Counted from the stretch's first letter, positions 22,069 through 34,487 are shown. The stretch is DNA of 64,000 nt from Zarea fungicola (GCA_900169235.1 FWCC01000172.1:40126-104125), one strand, 5' to 3'. Program-made: numbers and translations. The notes: generated by a model from the sequence alone, not told the origin.

Positions 22069-25000
22069 ATGGCTCCTTCACACATCACCATTCCTAAGCG
22101 GGAGACCAGCCACCTATCTGCGACATTGGCTTCTCCCATTACTGGCACGGCGCACATGGCCACCACCACGCTGCGCGTGAGCGGCATGACGTGAGTTGCG
22201 ATTTCTCATGCAACAGCTCCTGATTTTGTTACTTTTTTTTTTCTTGTTTCTTTTGTCAAATATTTTATAATTATTATTTGCATTGCGATATACACGTTTG
22301 GGCTACTTCCCAGCGACTAACCCTGGTGATCTACAGATGCGGCGCATGTACCTCTGCCGTTGAAGCCGGCTTCAAAGACCTCGAAGGCGTCGGCAGCGTC
22401 TCCGTCAGCCTCATCATGGAGCGTGCCGTCGTCATGCACGACCCCACGAAAATCTCGGCTGCCCGAGTCCAGGAAACCATCGAGGACCGCGGCTTCGAAG
22501 CCGAAGTACTCGCCACCGACCTGGTGAGCCCTATCGCTTCCCGCCATGCGAGCGTATCCCTCGAGCCGAGCACCCTCACCACCACAATCGCCGTCGAGGG
22601 TATGACCTGTGGCGCCTGCACGTCCGCCGTCGAGGGTGGCTTCAAGGATGTGCCCGGCGTCAAGAGCTTCAGCATCTCGCTTCTTTCCGAGCGCGCCGTT
22701 ATTGAGCACGACCCGAGCCTCATCACGGCCGACCAGGTTGCCGAGATCATCGAGGACCGTGGATTTGGCGCCGAAATTGTTGATAGCGTCAGGGCAGCAC
22801 CGGCAGGTGGGAACAGCAAGGAAGACGACTCGTCTACCATCGCCACCACCACCGTCGCGATTGAGGGCATGACGTGCGGCGCGTGCACGTCAGCTGTCGA
22901 GGGCGGCTTTACCAATGTGGATGGCATAGTCAAGTTCAACATTAGTTTGCTTGCTGAGCGAGCCGTCATTACGCACGACGTTGCGAAAATCTCCGCAGAT
23001 CAAATAGCAGAAATCATTGAAGATCGGGGCTTCGACGCTGCCGTATTATCAACGCAATTTGATACCCAAGACATCGGCGCTGGTACGACAGTGGCCCAGT
23101 TCAGGATCTATGGAAACCCAGATGCCACGCAAGCAAGTGAGCTGGAAGCAACGATTCGCGGCATACCTGGCGTCAAATCTGCGTCTTATAGCCTGGCGAC
23201 GGATAGATTGTCAGTCACTCACAACCCGGCCGTTGTTGGACTGCGTGTCATTGTCGAGGCAGTCGAAGCTCTCGGCCTAAATGCCCTTGTCGCCGATAAT
23301 CAGGACAACAACGCACAGCTGGAATCCCTCGCCAAAACCCGCGAGATTACAGAATGGCGGACGGCTTTTAGAACATCATTGGCATTTGCTGTACCGGTAT
23401 TTATCCTCGGCATGATTCTACCTATGATGCTTCCCAGCTTGGACTTTGGCAAAATCTCCATCATCCCAGGCCTCTTCCTCGGCGACATCATCTGCCTCGC
23501 CCTCACAGTACCCGTACAATTTGGCATCGGGAAGCGATTCTACATTTCGGCTTACAAGTCCGTCAAGCATGGCTCTCCTACCATGGATGTCCTGGTTATC
23601 CTTGGCACATCCTGCGCATTCTTCTTTAGCGTCTTTGCCATGCTCGTCTCTATTCTCATGCCACCTCACTCCCGCCCCAGCACCATCTTTGATACGAGTA
23701 CCATGCTTCTCACATTCATCACATTCGGTCGCTACCTAGAAAACAGTGCCAAGGGTCAGACATCAACGGCCCTTTCGCGCCTCATGTCTCTTGCGCCTTC
23801 CATGGCCACCATTTACGCAGACCCCATCGCTGCCACCAAGGCTGCGGAGGCTTGGGCTAAATCCAGCGAAGCCGCAACTCCCAGAACGCCGCAAGCACCC
23901 GGCGCCGAGGGTTCCGCACACGAAGAAAAGTCTGTTCCCACTGAGCTGCTCCAGCTCGGCGACATTGTCATCATACGGCCCGGTGACAAGATCCCTGCCG
24001 ACGGTACCGTTGTGCGCGGTGAAACATACGTTGATGAGAGCATGGTTACTGGCGAGGCAATGCCTGTCCAGAAGCGTCTTGGCGACAATGTCATTGGTGG
24101 CACTGTCAACGGAAACGGCAGAGTCGACTTTCGAGTCACCCGCGCCGGCCGTGATACCCAGCTCAGCCAGATTGTCAAGCTCGTTCAAGATGCCCAGACT
24201 ACGCGCGCCCCGATCCAGGAAATCGCCGACAGACTGGCTGGCTACTTTGTTCCCATGATTCTCATCCTCGGCCTTGCTACGTTTCTCACCTGGATGGTCC
24301 TTTCTCATGTGCTCCCCCACCCGCCGAAAATCTTCCTCCAAGACGCCAGCGGTGGCAAGATCATGGTCTGTGTGAAACTCTGCATCTCCGTCATTGTATT
24401 TGCATGCCCCTGTGCGCTGGGCCTTGCCACGCCAACTGCAGTCATGGTTGGCACGGGCGTTGGCGCTGAGAACGGTATTCTCATCAAAGGTGGTGCGGCA
24501 CTGGAGCGAACCACCAAGGTCACGAAAGTCGTCTTGGACAAGACGGGTACCATTACGCATGGCAAGATGAGCGTCGCACGCCTGACACTCGCTCAGCAGT
24601 GGGACGGCAACGACGCCCGCAAGCGTCTGTGGTGGGCCATTATCGGTCTCGCGGAGATGGGCAGTGAGCATCCCGTTGGCAAAGCCATTCTTCACGCCGC
24701 CAAGGATGAACTCAATCTCGGCCCCGAGGGCGCCATTGCCGGCAGCGTGGGTGACTTCAAAATCAGCGTTGGTAAGGGCCTTGTCGCCCAAGTCGAGCCT
24801 GCCCTTTCCAGCGACCGCACGCGGTACCGCGTCATTGCAGGCAACCTCAAGCACCTCAACGACAACGGCATCCCCGTCCCTGAGGACGCCGTCGAGGCCT
24901 CCGAGCAGCTCAACGCATACGCGGCCAAGGGAAAAGCCGCCGGCAAATCCCTAGGTGGCAGCGCCTCCAGCACAGGTACGACCAACATCTTTGTCGCCAT

Positions 25001-25748
25001 TGACGGCCAGTACGCCGGCCACCTCTGCCTGTCGGACACCATCAAGGGCGGCGCGGCAGCGGCGATTGCGGTCCTGCACCGCATGAAGATCAAGACGGCC
25101 ATTGTCACGGGCGACCAGCGCTCGACGGCTCTTGCTGTGGCGGCCGCCGTAGGCATCCACGAGGACGACGTCTTTGCCGGCGTGTCGCCAGACCAGAAGC
25201 AGGCCATTATCCGACGCATTCAGGCGGAAGGCGAGGTCGTGGCCATGGTCGGCGACGGCATCAACGACTCCCCCGCGCTCGCGACGGCGGACGTCGGCAT
25301 CGCCATGTCCTCGGGCACCGACGTGGCCATGGAGGCGGCCGACGTGGTGCTCATGCGGCCGACGGACCTGATGAGCATCCCCGCCGCGCTTGCCCTCACC
25401 CGCAGCATCTTCTTCCGCATCAAGATGAACCTTCTCTGGGCGTGCCTCTACAACGTCGTGGGCCTGCCCATTGCAATGGGCTTCTTCCTCCCGCTGGGCT
25501 TCCATATGCACCCCATGATGGCCGGGTTCGCCATGGCGTGCTCGTCGGTCAGCGTGGTGGTGTCAAGTCTGCTGCTGAAGCTCTGGCGGCGACCGCGCTG
25601 GATGGACGAGGCGGCGGCGGAGCGCACGGGAGGGTTGAAGTGGCAGGGCGGACGCGGGGTGGTAGGCTGGGTGCGGGAGATGGTTGGCTCACGACGTGGT
25701 GGCAAAGGCGAGGAAGGGTATGTACCGCTGGAGAACTTGGATGCATAG
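22069..25748 (+). CDS. Copper-transporting P1B-type ATPase (CCC2/ATP7 type)
   Basis: Two exons: 22069-22190 and 22337-25748; 1177 aa. It pumps Cu(I) into the secretory pathway to load cuproenzymes such as the multicopper ferroxidase. Three N-terminal metal-binding domains each have GMTCGAC (Cys pairs starting at residues 42, 132 and 221); the intron cuts inside the first one. A fourth ferredoxin-like unit follows at about residues 275-345 but has no CxxC. P-type landmarks are present: TGEAMPVQK, the ion-site CPC (731-733), DKTGT with phospho-acceptor Asp775, SEHPVGKA, and GDGINDSPA (from Gly1013). The A-domain region carries an Ala-rich low-complexity insert. The last 60 residues are basic and Gly-rich. 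No other copper genes adjoin it. Confidence 0.96.
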
Positions 25749-26253
25749 TAAAGCGAGGAGCATTAAAAAGCCAATGTAGTGTGCATTTTCTTGTCTTGTT
25801 TTTTTGGTTCTCCCTACTTGTTAAAGCAAAGACCTGAAATTCTACCATTTCTACTAATTTTACTATTTTGTGTTTTGAAAGGTTGTAAACTGGTTTTGAT
25901 GTTTGGAATGGGGTTTCTTTTGTTTGGCATAGCGGTCAGTATTGTTATAGTTCTTTCAAGTCTTGTGCTGCTTTATATCACATAAACTTTCAACATGGAA
26001 TGTATTCGAGCTCTCTCCCACACATACAAACTGAAATGTACCGATTAAAAAGGCATTATTATATGTATTAACAAACCAGCATAACATTGCCAGCTCTATG
26101 CTCTATTTTCCATTTTGTATTGGCCCATCCTTGGTCGTTCGTCTCAGTAAACAAAAAAATACCTGACCCGATAAAAAATATGTACGAGAAAAACCCCAGT
26201 CCCAGTTTTGTTTTTTGCATCTAATATCTATAGTATACTTTTTCTTTTTGTAT
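25749..26253. other. Convergent 3' intergenic region
   Basis: 505 bp, very T-rich, between the convergent copper ATPase and CYP51 genes; it holds both 3' UTRs. No gene is seen. Confidence 0.6.
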
Positions 26254-27970
26254 TTAATCTCTGCGAGTCCAGCGAAGCTTGGCAGGCTCCAGAGGACGAG
26301 AGAAGAGCGACTGGTAATCGGTACCGATAATCTTGTCGCTGCCGTCGACATTCTCAAAACGGAACAGACGGACAGTCTCGGCCACAATGGTCTGCAGCTG
26401 CACATTGGCAAACTGCTCGCCGATGCAGCGGTGGCGGCCGGCGCCAAACGGCAGGTACGGCGAGGAAGCGCCCTTGCTGACGATGCCGTAGCCGTAGTCA
26501 ATCTTCTCCTCCTCCTCGTCGTTGCGCGTCACCGTCGGGGCGTTGGGCGAGCCGGGGAGCCAGCGGTGGGGGTCCCACAGGCTCGGGTTGGGGAAGTAGG
26601 CCGGGTCGCCGGCGCTGACGCCGGGGGCGGCGAGGAGGGTGTGCGAGGTCGGGACAACGTACTTGGTTCCGGGGACGGGCATGGGCTGCTTGACGGCGCG
26701 CATGATGGAGTGGATGGGGGCGTGGAGGCGGAGCGTCTCCTTGACAATGGCCTGGTTCAGGGGCAGCTTGGCGAGATCCTCGTACTGCAGCTCGGGGAGG
26801 TCCGCACCGAGGACCTTGACCTGCTCGTTGTAGAGATCCTCCATGACCTGGGGGTTTTGGGCCAGGCGCAGCATGATCCAGGAGCTGGTGGACGAGGAGG
26901 AGTGCTGGCCGGCCATGAGGAGGGCAATCATCATGTGGGCAATCTCGTGGTCGGGGACGCGAACACCGTTCTTGTAGCTTGAGTTCATCAGATGTTTCAT
27001 CATGTCAAGCTCGTTGTCGCCTTCGGGGTTGGCGCGGCGCTCCTGAATCGTGTCCATGTAAATCTTGGCCACGGTGCGCTGGGCGTGGTCGCGACGGCGG
27101 TTCCATGGGAGGGGGGCCCAGTGAAGCATGAAATTGATGGGGGTGAAGCCCATGTCGAGATCGTGGTAGAGAGCGGCGAGAGATTCGTCAAATTTGGAGC
27201 GGATAGCGCTGCCCTGGAGGGCGTGCGAGGCGGTAAAGATTGTAATTTCGGCCATCTTCTTGGGCATGTCGACAACACCAGTCTTGCCCTTGAAGCCAGC
27301 TTCGCGCTTGAAGTAGGACTGCACCTCGTGGGCGATGATGGGAACGTAGGACCTGAAGGCCTCGGTGGTAAGGGCAATCTTCATAAACTATGCGGCATAG
27401 CATTAGCCAATTGGTTTTGGTAGTGGACGAGGAGAGGCGTGTAATTGTTACCTTTTTCTGCTCCATGAGCTTGGCGTTAGGGCAGTCGTAGACAACATCG
27501 CTGCCAAAGACGGGTGTAGTCAAAACAGTGTAGATTTCTTCGGCATTGACGTCCTTGAGCTTGCCATTGAGGATGAATTCGTTACCAGCGGGGCCAACAG
27601 CGACCGTGGTCTTTTTGCCGAGGAGGACAAACGTAAAGACATCGCCGTGCTGTTTGGAAATTGAGTGTTAGTTGCAAAAGTGGCACAGAAAAAAGCCAAA
27701 AAAAGGCTGCCTTTGCCTTACCTTGGCACGATTGGCGGCGAAAAAGGTGGGAGGATCCATGCCGTAGGTGACGGTGCTGCCGACAAAGGGGAACCAGTGG
27801 AAGACCATCGGGGGCTCATTCTTGTTCTTGAATAGGAGTTGGTTGGCGACATTGAGGACTACCGAGATGGCAACGAAGCCAAAGAAGAGAATAGCGGACT
27901 GAGCAGCAATGTGCTGGGCGCGAAACTCGAGGACGAGCGGGTGGCTCGCGGCGACCTGTAAAACACCCAT
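26254..27970 (-). CDS. CYP51: Sterol 14-alpha demethylase CYP51 (CYP51B type)
   Basis: Three exons: 27722-27970, 27452-27649, 26254-27387; 526 aa. This ER cytochrome P450 removes the 14-alpha methyl of eburicol/lanosterol in ergosterol synthesis and is the azole target. An N-terminal membrane anchor covers about residues 22-46 ([22 protein letters not shown] cannot be missed). Substrate-site motifs [34 protein letters not shown] and the I-helix [12 protein letters not shown] are intact. ExxR is [11 protein letters not shown] and the haem loop [11 protein letters not shown] puts the ligand at Cys470. Both introns are on codon boundaries at sites shared by filamentous ascomycetes. Tyr137 in VVYDCPN, a residue altered in some azole-resistant fungi, is wild type. 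The assignment to the B rather than the A paralogue is by overall resemblance. Confidence 0.96.
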
Positions 27971-29061
27971 GACCGGTTCCTGGCCTGTGGTGTGATTATT
28001 ATGGTAGTATGTGTATTGGTTCGGATCGAGGAGGTAGGTGCGAGGGTGTTCGATTGCCAGTATTTTTTTGTCCGCTGCCGAGAATTTACAAACAATGTGG
28101 AAAATAGAGAAAAGACCCCGACTCGTCTCCTTGTGCTCGGGTTGGACAATGAAGAGAAGGGGAATGAAGCAAACAAGCGCGTGGACCTTTTTAGGGAGAA
28201 TATAAACTTACAGCAATTTACGAAATCTTTGGGGCGTCTCTCATAGGCAGGGGACTAGTGGCACCAAACCGAACAAGAGCCCCACCGGAATGGAACTGCT
28301 AAAATTTAGCTGGTTATAATGGCTCTCGTATTCGCATTTTGTATGGGTATTGGCTGGCCCCTGTCAATCTCCCTATCACCACTTGACCAAGGAAACGTGC
28401 CATTACTGTTACTCTTTGTCCAGGTTTTCTGCTTTTAATGGGGCATTGGCCAATTGCAAAAATTGGATTTGTTTGCTTGCTTTATCTGCATGCCTGCGCT
28501 TTGTCGACTGCGTGACAACTTCAGAGTTCACAGAGGCGCTCGCCTACAGTATCGTAACTGGTCACATAGTCAACTACTTACTTGTCAATATGAGACCCAC
28601 TACGCGAATAAGAACGCGAGATCTACAGATTCTCGTGCGATTGCAGATGGCTCGCTCCAACATACATTACAACGCAGTGAGTAGAAGATATCACCACGAT
28701 TGTGTCTGCAATTTTCAAGCCGAATATATCTGCTCATTGATCCCTGACCCTAAAACTGATGCGCTGCAAAATGTAGCGCTGAAGTATATCAAGCAAAACA
28801 AGCAAAAACTAGCTAATTTGTTACCCTGGCCCACAAACATGGTAACCTTCACTGTGACAAAGGGAAAAGTCGTTGAATGCAAAATGTGTTGAAAATCCCA
28901 AATAAAACCAGAAAATCCTGAAATTATGTAAATACCAACTCCTTACCAAGCAAGACATAAGATCGTGAAAAATTAGAAAATTGGCGCAGACTTTTCCAAA
29001 CCTTGCGCATGCGTGTATATATTATTCGGTCGTATAGAAAAAAAAGCAGAACCCACCTTTT
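27971..29061. other. CYP51 promoter region
   Basis: 1.1 kb upstream of CYP51 and downstream of the next gene. A degraded frame at 28350-28892 lacks an ATG. A TCGTATA element (29030-29036), which matches the yeast sterol regulatory element, is over 1 kb from CYP51 and in the neighbour's 3' flank, so I do not assign it. Confidence 0.5.
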
Positions 29062-30390
29062 TTACGCCTGTGCAACGATGCTCCTACCAACCGCACCCCA
29101 ACGCAGCTTGCGCAGTCCGGCCGAGGAGCGAATGACCTGGCTGCCGGTCGAGGTGGTATCATTAACACCACCGCCGACGCTGGCGACAAGGGCCTCGCGC
29201 GCCTCCTCGCGGCCAACCTCGCGGCCGATGACATAGCCGGCGCCGAAGCCTACGACGGAGACGAGCACCACGACGCCGGCGCTAATGACCCAGCCGAGGA
29301 GCGTTGGGGATATCAGCGCCGCCTCTTCGGTCGTGGCCACGGTGGCAGCGGTGGTTCGCTTCTTTTTCGCGGCCCGCGGTCCCCCACGGCCGGCCGACTC
29401 TGACCGCTTCGACTTGGGCGAGACGGTGCCAGATCGGCTAGGCGACGGGCGTCGGCGGCGCGGTGCGGCGGCTGCGGCGGTGGAAGGGCCAGCCTCATCC
29501 TGCTTCTGTTCTTCACCAGCAAGCTCAGACTCTGGCAGGAACCTCAGCTCCATGGGCTGGTTGCTCGGGGCGACACCAGTACGCGTGGTGCGTTGAGCGT
29601 CGCTTTCTTCCTTGTTCTTGGACAGGCCCCTCGCGGCGGCTGCGCATGAAAGCAAGGTGGTCAGGGAGGCCCGCAGCGCAGCATCGTGGTCCTCGCGGGC
29701 CGACGGCGCCATGAAGTTGGACGCCCCGCGTCTGGGCTGCGACCGATGCGGGTACGAGGAGCGTCGAAAGGAACTGTGGGGGTGAGGATGCTCGGCCGAA
29801 CTCGTCGAGAAGCTCCGTTGAGCCAGACCAGCCGGTGGGTGGGAAAAGGCATTTGGGTGCGGGCGAAAGACGGGGCCATTGTCCGAGGCGCGACCAAGCG
29901 CCGTGGCATCGTCTCCGTCGTCGTCGTCCGAGTCTTCATCGGGGCCGTCCGAGGCGTCCTTTTCGGACGAGTGTATGTTCTCGGCGGAGCTCGTCATGAC
30001 ATGGTCGTCGTCTTCTTGGTCATCGCTCTCGCTCTCGTCTTCCTCCTCTTGGCTGCTCGTGCCGGTAACGTGTAGGGCGGTCTCCTGCTGCTGCGGTGGG
30101 GGTAGGGATCGTGCCGAGGGATGAAGCCTCCGACGTCGCTGGAACGGACTGCCAACATGGAGACCGGTTGTGACGATTTCGTTGTCGATGCTGGAGAGCG
30201 AGGACGACGAGGGCTGGGAGGAGAGTTCAACCCATGATTCTGACAAAGTTAGCGGGCGTGACCGTATACACACGAGGAGACTGTTCGCACCGTCAAATCG
30301 ACGACTGTGAGGCATGCTAGAGGCAGGTCGCGACTCGGGCTGTGAGACGCTACGGCCGAGGTGTCGGCTTTGGCTCGACTCGTCTTCCAT
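29062..30390 (-). CDS. Uncharacterised single-pass membrane protein, Ser-rich and acidic
   Basis: 442 aa as one open frame, or 425 aa if a 51-bp in-frame intron (30240-30290) is removed. That segment has a GTGCGA start, a GCTAAC branch site and ends TTTGTCAG, so splicing is likely; it would join RRFD to SWVELSSQ. The protein is low complexity: Ser-rich N-terminus, an acidic block about residues 110-165 (EEEDESESDDQEDDD), His/Ser/Arg patches, then a basic nuclear-signal-like stretch (PRAAKKKRTT). One hydrophobic helix is near residues 357-387 of the unspliced form (LLGWVISAGVVVLVSVVGFG), followed by GREVGREEAREAL. I do not recognise a family. A tail-proximal single membrane segment suggests anchoring to an internal membrane, which is inference. 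Confidence 0.7.
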   Translation of the reverse strand: MEDESSQSRHLGRSVSQPESRPASSMPHSRRFDGANSLLVCIRSRPLTLSESWVELSSQPSSSSLSSIDNEIVTTGLHVGSPFQRRRRLHPSARSLPPPQQQETALHVTGTSSQEEEDESESDDQEDDDHVMTSSAENIHSSEKDASDGPDEDSDDDDGDDATALGRASDNGPVFRPHPNAFSHPPAGLAQRSFSTSSAEHPHPHSSFRRSSYPHRSQPRRGASNFMAPSAREDHDAALRASLTTLLSCAAAARGLSKNKEESDAQRTTRTGVAPSNQPMELRFLPESELAGEEQKQDEAGPSTAAAAAPRRRRPSPSRSGTVSPKSKRSESAGRGGPRAAKKKRTTAATVATTEEAALISPTLLGWVISAGVVVLVSVVGFGAGYVIGREVGREEAREALVASVGGGVNDTTSTGSQVIRSSAGLRKLRWGAVGRSIVAQA

Positions 30391-31794
30391 GCCGATATAA
30401 TTTTTTTATTTTGATGGAAAAAGGAAGAGGTCGACTAGAGTAGTAGTTTTCCTTTTTTGATCTTTTCTTTTGTGTACGTATGTATCGATATGGGTAATAC
30501 GAAAAGGTGGACAGTGGACAGTGGACGTGAGGGGGGGGAACGACAACGACACGACAACGCCTCGGTGACATACAAGGTATGTAGGCGGTCTGGTCTGGTC
30601 TGTTTGGGCAACCCCGCCTAACCGGGCTGATAAAAGCAGCGATCTGCGGAGATGTCTTTTGTCGTATGTACGTAGTATGCTGCAGGCCAAGGCGATACGC
30701 ACTGCTTTGCAGGATGGCTGAGATTTATTGAATAGCAGCGCCACGACACTGCAGGATATCAAGTGAAGTCAAAGGAAGAGAGGGAAGAAAAAAATCCCCG
30801 AAAGAGGAATAAAGAAGAAGACAGATAAGGCAAGGGTAGAGTTTCAAAGCCGGACCAGTGAGCAAGACAGCTTGTCAAGTGGTTTGGTTAGGCTGGGACT
30901 GGCTGGGGCTTTGGCTGGTGCTACTAACAAAGGAATGGAGCACGAGCGAGTGACATCCGGACCGGATGGATGATGGTGGTGAGGGGGGGCGGGGCAGGGC
31001 GTTGGACAACTGTTGGGGCGGCGAGCGGGCGGTAGCAGATGTACCTCGAACAATTAATAAGGTACCTTTACGTAGGCAGTAAAGCAAGTAATAGTAGATA
31101 CCTAGGTGGCAGTCTCGAGTACGGAGTAACGTATATTAACAAAATAAATGGCTGGGCAGCTGGGCAAACAAATACGGCCAGCCTCAAAAGGCTCGAGACA
31201 AGGAAGCACATCACGCGCCCATGGATTGCGTCACAGGCTCACAGCCCGCCCATTCTCCCCATCACAAGGACAATACGCTTGCTGCACGCCCGCTGCAGGG
31301 AGAGAGAGTATATTTCCTGGGTGACTAAGCTTTCCCATTTTTGGCACAGCTCTGGCAACGATGATGCGGCCGTGATGCTGACAGATGTACAATTGTGCTA
31401 GAATCCGGTTATTTTTGGAACGTATTTGCAACGTATTTGGGAAGTCTCTCTCTCAACTACAACTGGAATTATGCCAGCAACCCTTGCATGTGTTTTCCTC
31501 ACTGCTGCTCTCTTCCTTCCTCGCTGTACTCTTCAACAGGTACCTACTGGCTGCACGCAGTATAAAGTATTATAGGGTCGGCTCTGTGGAATCATTAATC
31601 TAGTGGGGTAAATGGGTCTTGAAATCCACTGCCCAAGGTCCCCGTAGCCCGTCGTCTCTCTGCCATACAGTTGGGACAACCGCCAGGCAAATGGCCCTTG
31701 CCCACTCTTATTAGTACTCCGCCGCCGCCATGTAGATCCTCACCAGGCTTCAATCTACTATCCACGACTTTGCAGCCAACTAGCACCCATTATA
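30391..31794. other. Intergenic region
   Basis: 1.4 kb. It should hold the promoter of the 29-30 kb gene at one end and the 3' end of the MFS gene at the other. It contains the sequence TACGGAGTA (31120-31128) and TACCTAGGT-like words, both common in fungal intergenic DNA. No gene is supported. Confidence 0.55.
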
Positions 31795-33746
31795 CTACCA
31801 GTGCACATCTCGCTTCTTACCCCCGATACACTGCTTTCCACTCTTTCGCCATGCCATTCCATACCGTTCCGCCCCCCACAGCAGTGGAAACGCAATGCCT
31901 TGCATAATCGCAATCACCGTGAAGCACCATCCCGGACGGAGCTTTCGCAGCATCACATCCAGCAACGCCAACGCACCCGCCGCAAGTTCGCATCGAAACA
32001 GATTGTTTGCCGCCTGAATCGTTGATGGCTTGTCCGTATGGTAGTCGACCAACAGCGCATTTAATGACTTTTGAAAGAATGCCGTCAGCGTTACAAACAC
32101 TCTCCCTTTCCTGCAAAAGACCTTACCGTAAAGTTTATCTGATTTGTAAATCCAATAAAAAACTGCAACACTAGGGGAACTGCCATATGCTGCTCGCAAA
32201 TTTCGGTTAGCAAAACACAACTAGCAGATGTGCTATGAACGTACCGCATGGTATTGCAGTGCCCAGCCGTAGCCAACAATCAAGGGCACGCAAAATACAA
32301 CGGCGTATTTTGCCATGTTGAGCCTTGCACGCTCGATTGGAAAGTCCGTCATATCATCCACACGTCCCTTGACAATGATTATACCCTGACCCGCAGCTAC
32401 CTTTTTATATTCCGTGTCCAACAACATCCCTGTAATGATCAGCCGAAGAAGGTCCTGAAATATATGTGCGAATAGTTACACTCACCACCGAATGTCGATG
32501 CAATCACTGTGGCAATGCCAAAGGGGAGGTACGATAGCCCTGCCGCCAACCCCGATACTCCGTATTGGTCCACAAAGATAGTCGACAGAGAAGCCTGCAA
32601 GCACGAGTACATGGTGTAAAATATACCATAGCACAGAATTGATATCAAAGTTCCCGGGTTCTTGAAAATCGCCAGAACCTCCAAAGGCGTAATCATCTTT
32701 TTCGGAGGGGCTTTCTCCGTCTCGGCGGCGGTGTTGTCGAGGACCGCCGAGCTGGGCTTGGGCGGATTCAACCAGGGAATAATGACCTTGTTTTGCCACT
32801 TGGGAGAGAGTGTTCCATCACCAACTATGTTTCTGCACGTCTCCGGCAGAAAGAAGAACACGGAGAAGAATACAGTACCAGATGCAATAGTCAAGAACCA
32901 GAAGATGGACTGCCAGGCCCAGCGGATCAGCAGCAGGCCGCTGATGAGAGGAGCAACACTCGGAGGGGTATTGAGGCTAGAATATATTATCACAAGTAAG
33001 TTTGCCGACCTGGCTCTAGAGTAATCATAACGTACAAGATAGACATGAGACCAATGAAGCCGCCTCTGTCGGCGGGAGTGGTTACATCGCCGAGGATTCC
33101 GTATGAAAATGCAAACGTCCCTGATGTAGAACATGTTAGCCTATGAGATTTGGGAATAAACATACACGCATGTGTATATGTCTATATATACGGAGTTCTG
33201 CATACCAGATATCGCTGCACTTTGCAACATGCGCAAGGCCAACAAGACACCAAAAGATCGCTGAAGTGCGAGACCAATATTCACTGCAACATACGACCCA
33301 AGTGTAACGATGAAAATTAGCCTGCATCCGTATACATCAGAGAGGCCAGCAACAATCGACGGAAAGACTCCCGACGCAATCAGATACGAAGTCACCGTGA
33401 GGTTGATGCGCTCCGTGCTCTGGTGCAGGTCTCGCGCCAGAAATGGAATCGCAGGGAAGAAGATGAAACTACTCGACGTAGAGAACCAACCAGCGGCCGC
33501 ACCGAGAGACACGATTACTCGCTTCTGCCAAAGTGCAAATGCGGAAAACGGCCTCCCAACGTCGTGTTGCACCACCGGCGATGCAGCACCACCACTTGTA
33601 TTTGGTGGCTGCCCGTCAATCTTGGGATTCGACTTTTGTTCAGAGCATCCTTGAAACCCTGGAGTAAGAACAAATGCTGACATCTGCGGAGCCTCTAAAG
33701 GTGCGGTATATTGCACAGGCTGCAACTCGGCTTTTTCTGGAATCAT
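31795..33746 (-). CDS. MFS transporter, DHA1 (QDR/DTR1-like) family
   Basis: Six exons on the minus strand: 33206-33746, 33036-33120, 32486-32976, 32245-32429, 32127-32189, 31795-32067; 1638 nt, 545 aa. Each junction keeps phase, so the gene looks intact although it appears fragmented in any single frame. Motifs of drug:H+ antiporters occur: the ARDLHQSTERINLTVTSYLI first loop, the loop 2-3 signature region GLSDVYGCRLIF, LRMLQSAAISGTFAFSYGIL, PLISGLLLIRWAWQSIFWFL with RW, and after the cytosolic loop YKKV and FPIERARL, typical of QDR/DTR1-like members. Twelve membrane segments are expected. Substrate unknown; drugs, polyamines or small organic molecules are typical. It lies 741 bp from the fructosamine-kinase-like gene on the same strand. 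Confidence 0.88.
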
Positions 33747-34487
33747 AACTCCAACGTACCAACTTTTGTTGGCCTTTGTCGCTGTTGCAGGCGGCTGGGA
33801 CCACTCGAACAGTGCATAAAGCTAACAAATAGTTCGTTCTCGTACGCTGCGTAACTCCAGGCGTGGAAAAGAGACAAATAAGTAGAAAATTGAACTGTAG
33901 CACAGAACATGCTAAGTAAACTGAGAAATGCGGTGCTTCTTTGTCGAGGCAGGAAGAAGAGGCGTGCAAGCGCTCAGCCAGACCTGCAGGACAAGGCCAG
34001 ACAAGGCGGCAAAGCCCCGCAAGTGTAACACCAGACAAGACGTTGGCCGTTGTCCCGTGCATGTGGAAAGACTTTTTACTACAGCTTAAAACTATGCAAT
34101 ATATAATTGTACATTCTTTATCTGCTGCAGACAGGCATACCAATACGAGCTCTGATTTGTGTTGATGTACGAATGCTCATACCCTTTGGAGAATTGATTA
34201 AAGCCGGTAATTTTATGCTTAGCTAAGATATTCCAAGGACATATAAATTGAAAAAAGGGCCAAGTAATAATATTAGAAAATACATGAAAAAAACTATTTT
34301 CATGAAATATGTCTCGGATCAGAATAACGCTGCTGAGTCTGGATCAATCTCAGTGCCGCGCAGTGAGACGGAAGAGAAATATTCAAGTTGGAAAATAATA
34401 CGGCTTGAAAATGCTTTAAATATTTGGTATGCTCTTTGTGCATGAGTAAAACTCGCCTGATATTGAAAGAAGTAATTCTCACAGTGT
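33747..34487. other. Intergenic region, AT-rich
   Basis: 741 bp between two genes on the same strand: the MFS promoter and the 3' UTR of the kinase-like gene. AT-rich near 34200-34320. No gene is supported. Confidence 0.55.

Noticed and set aside
28350..28892. 180-codon open frame upstream of CYP51
   Set aside because: It starts at a non-ATG codon and has no recognisable domain; likely chance or a tRNA-antisense shadow.
29030..29036. TCGTATA sterol-regulatory-element-like word
   Set aside because: A 7-bp match more than 1 kb from the CYP51 start and in the neighbouring gene's 3' region is too weak.
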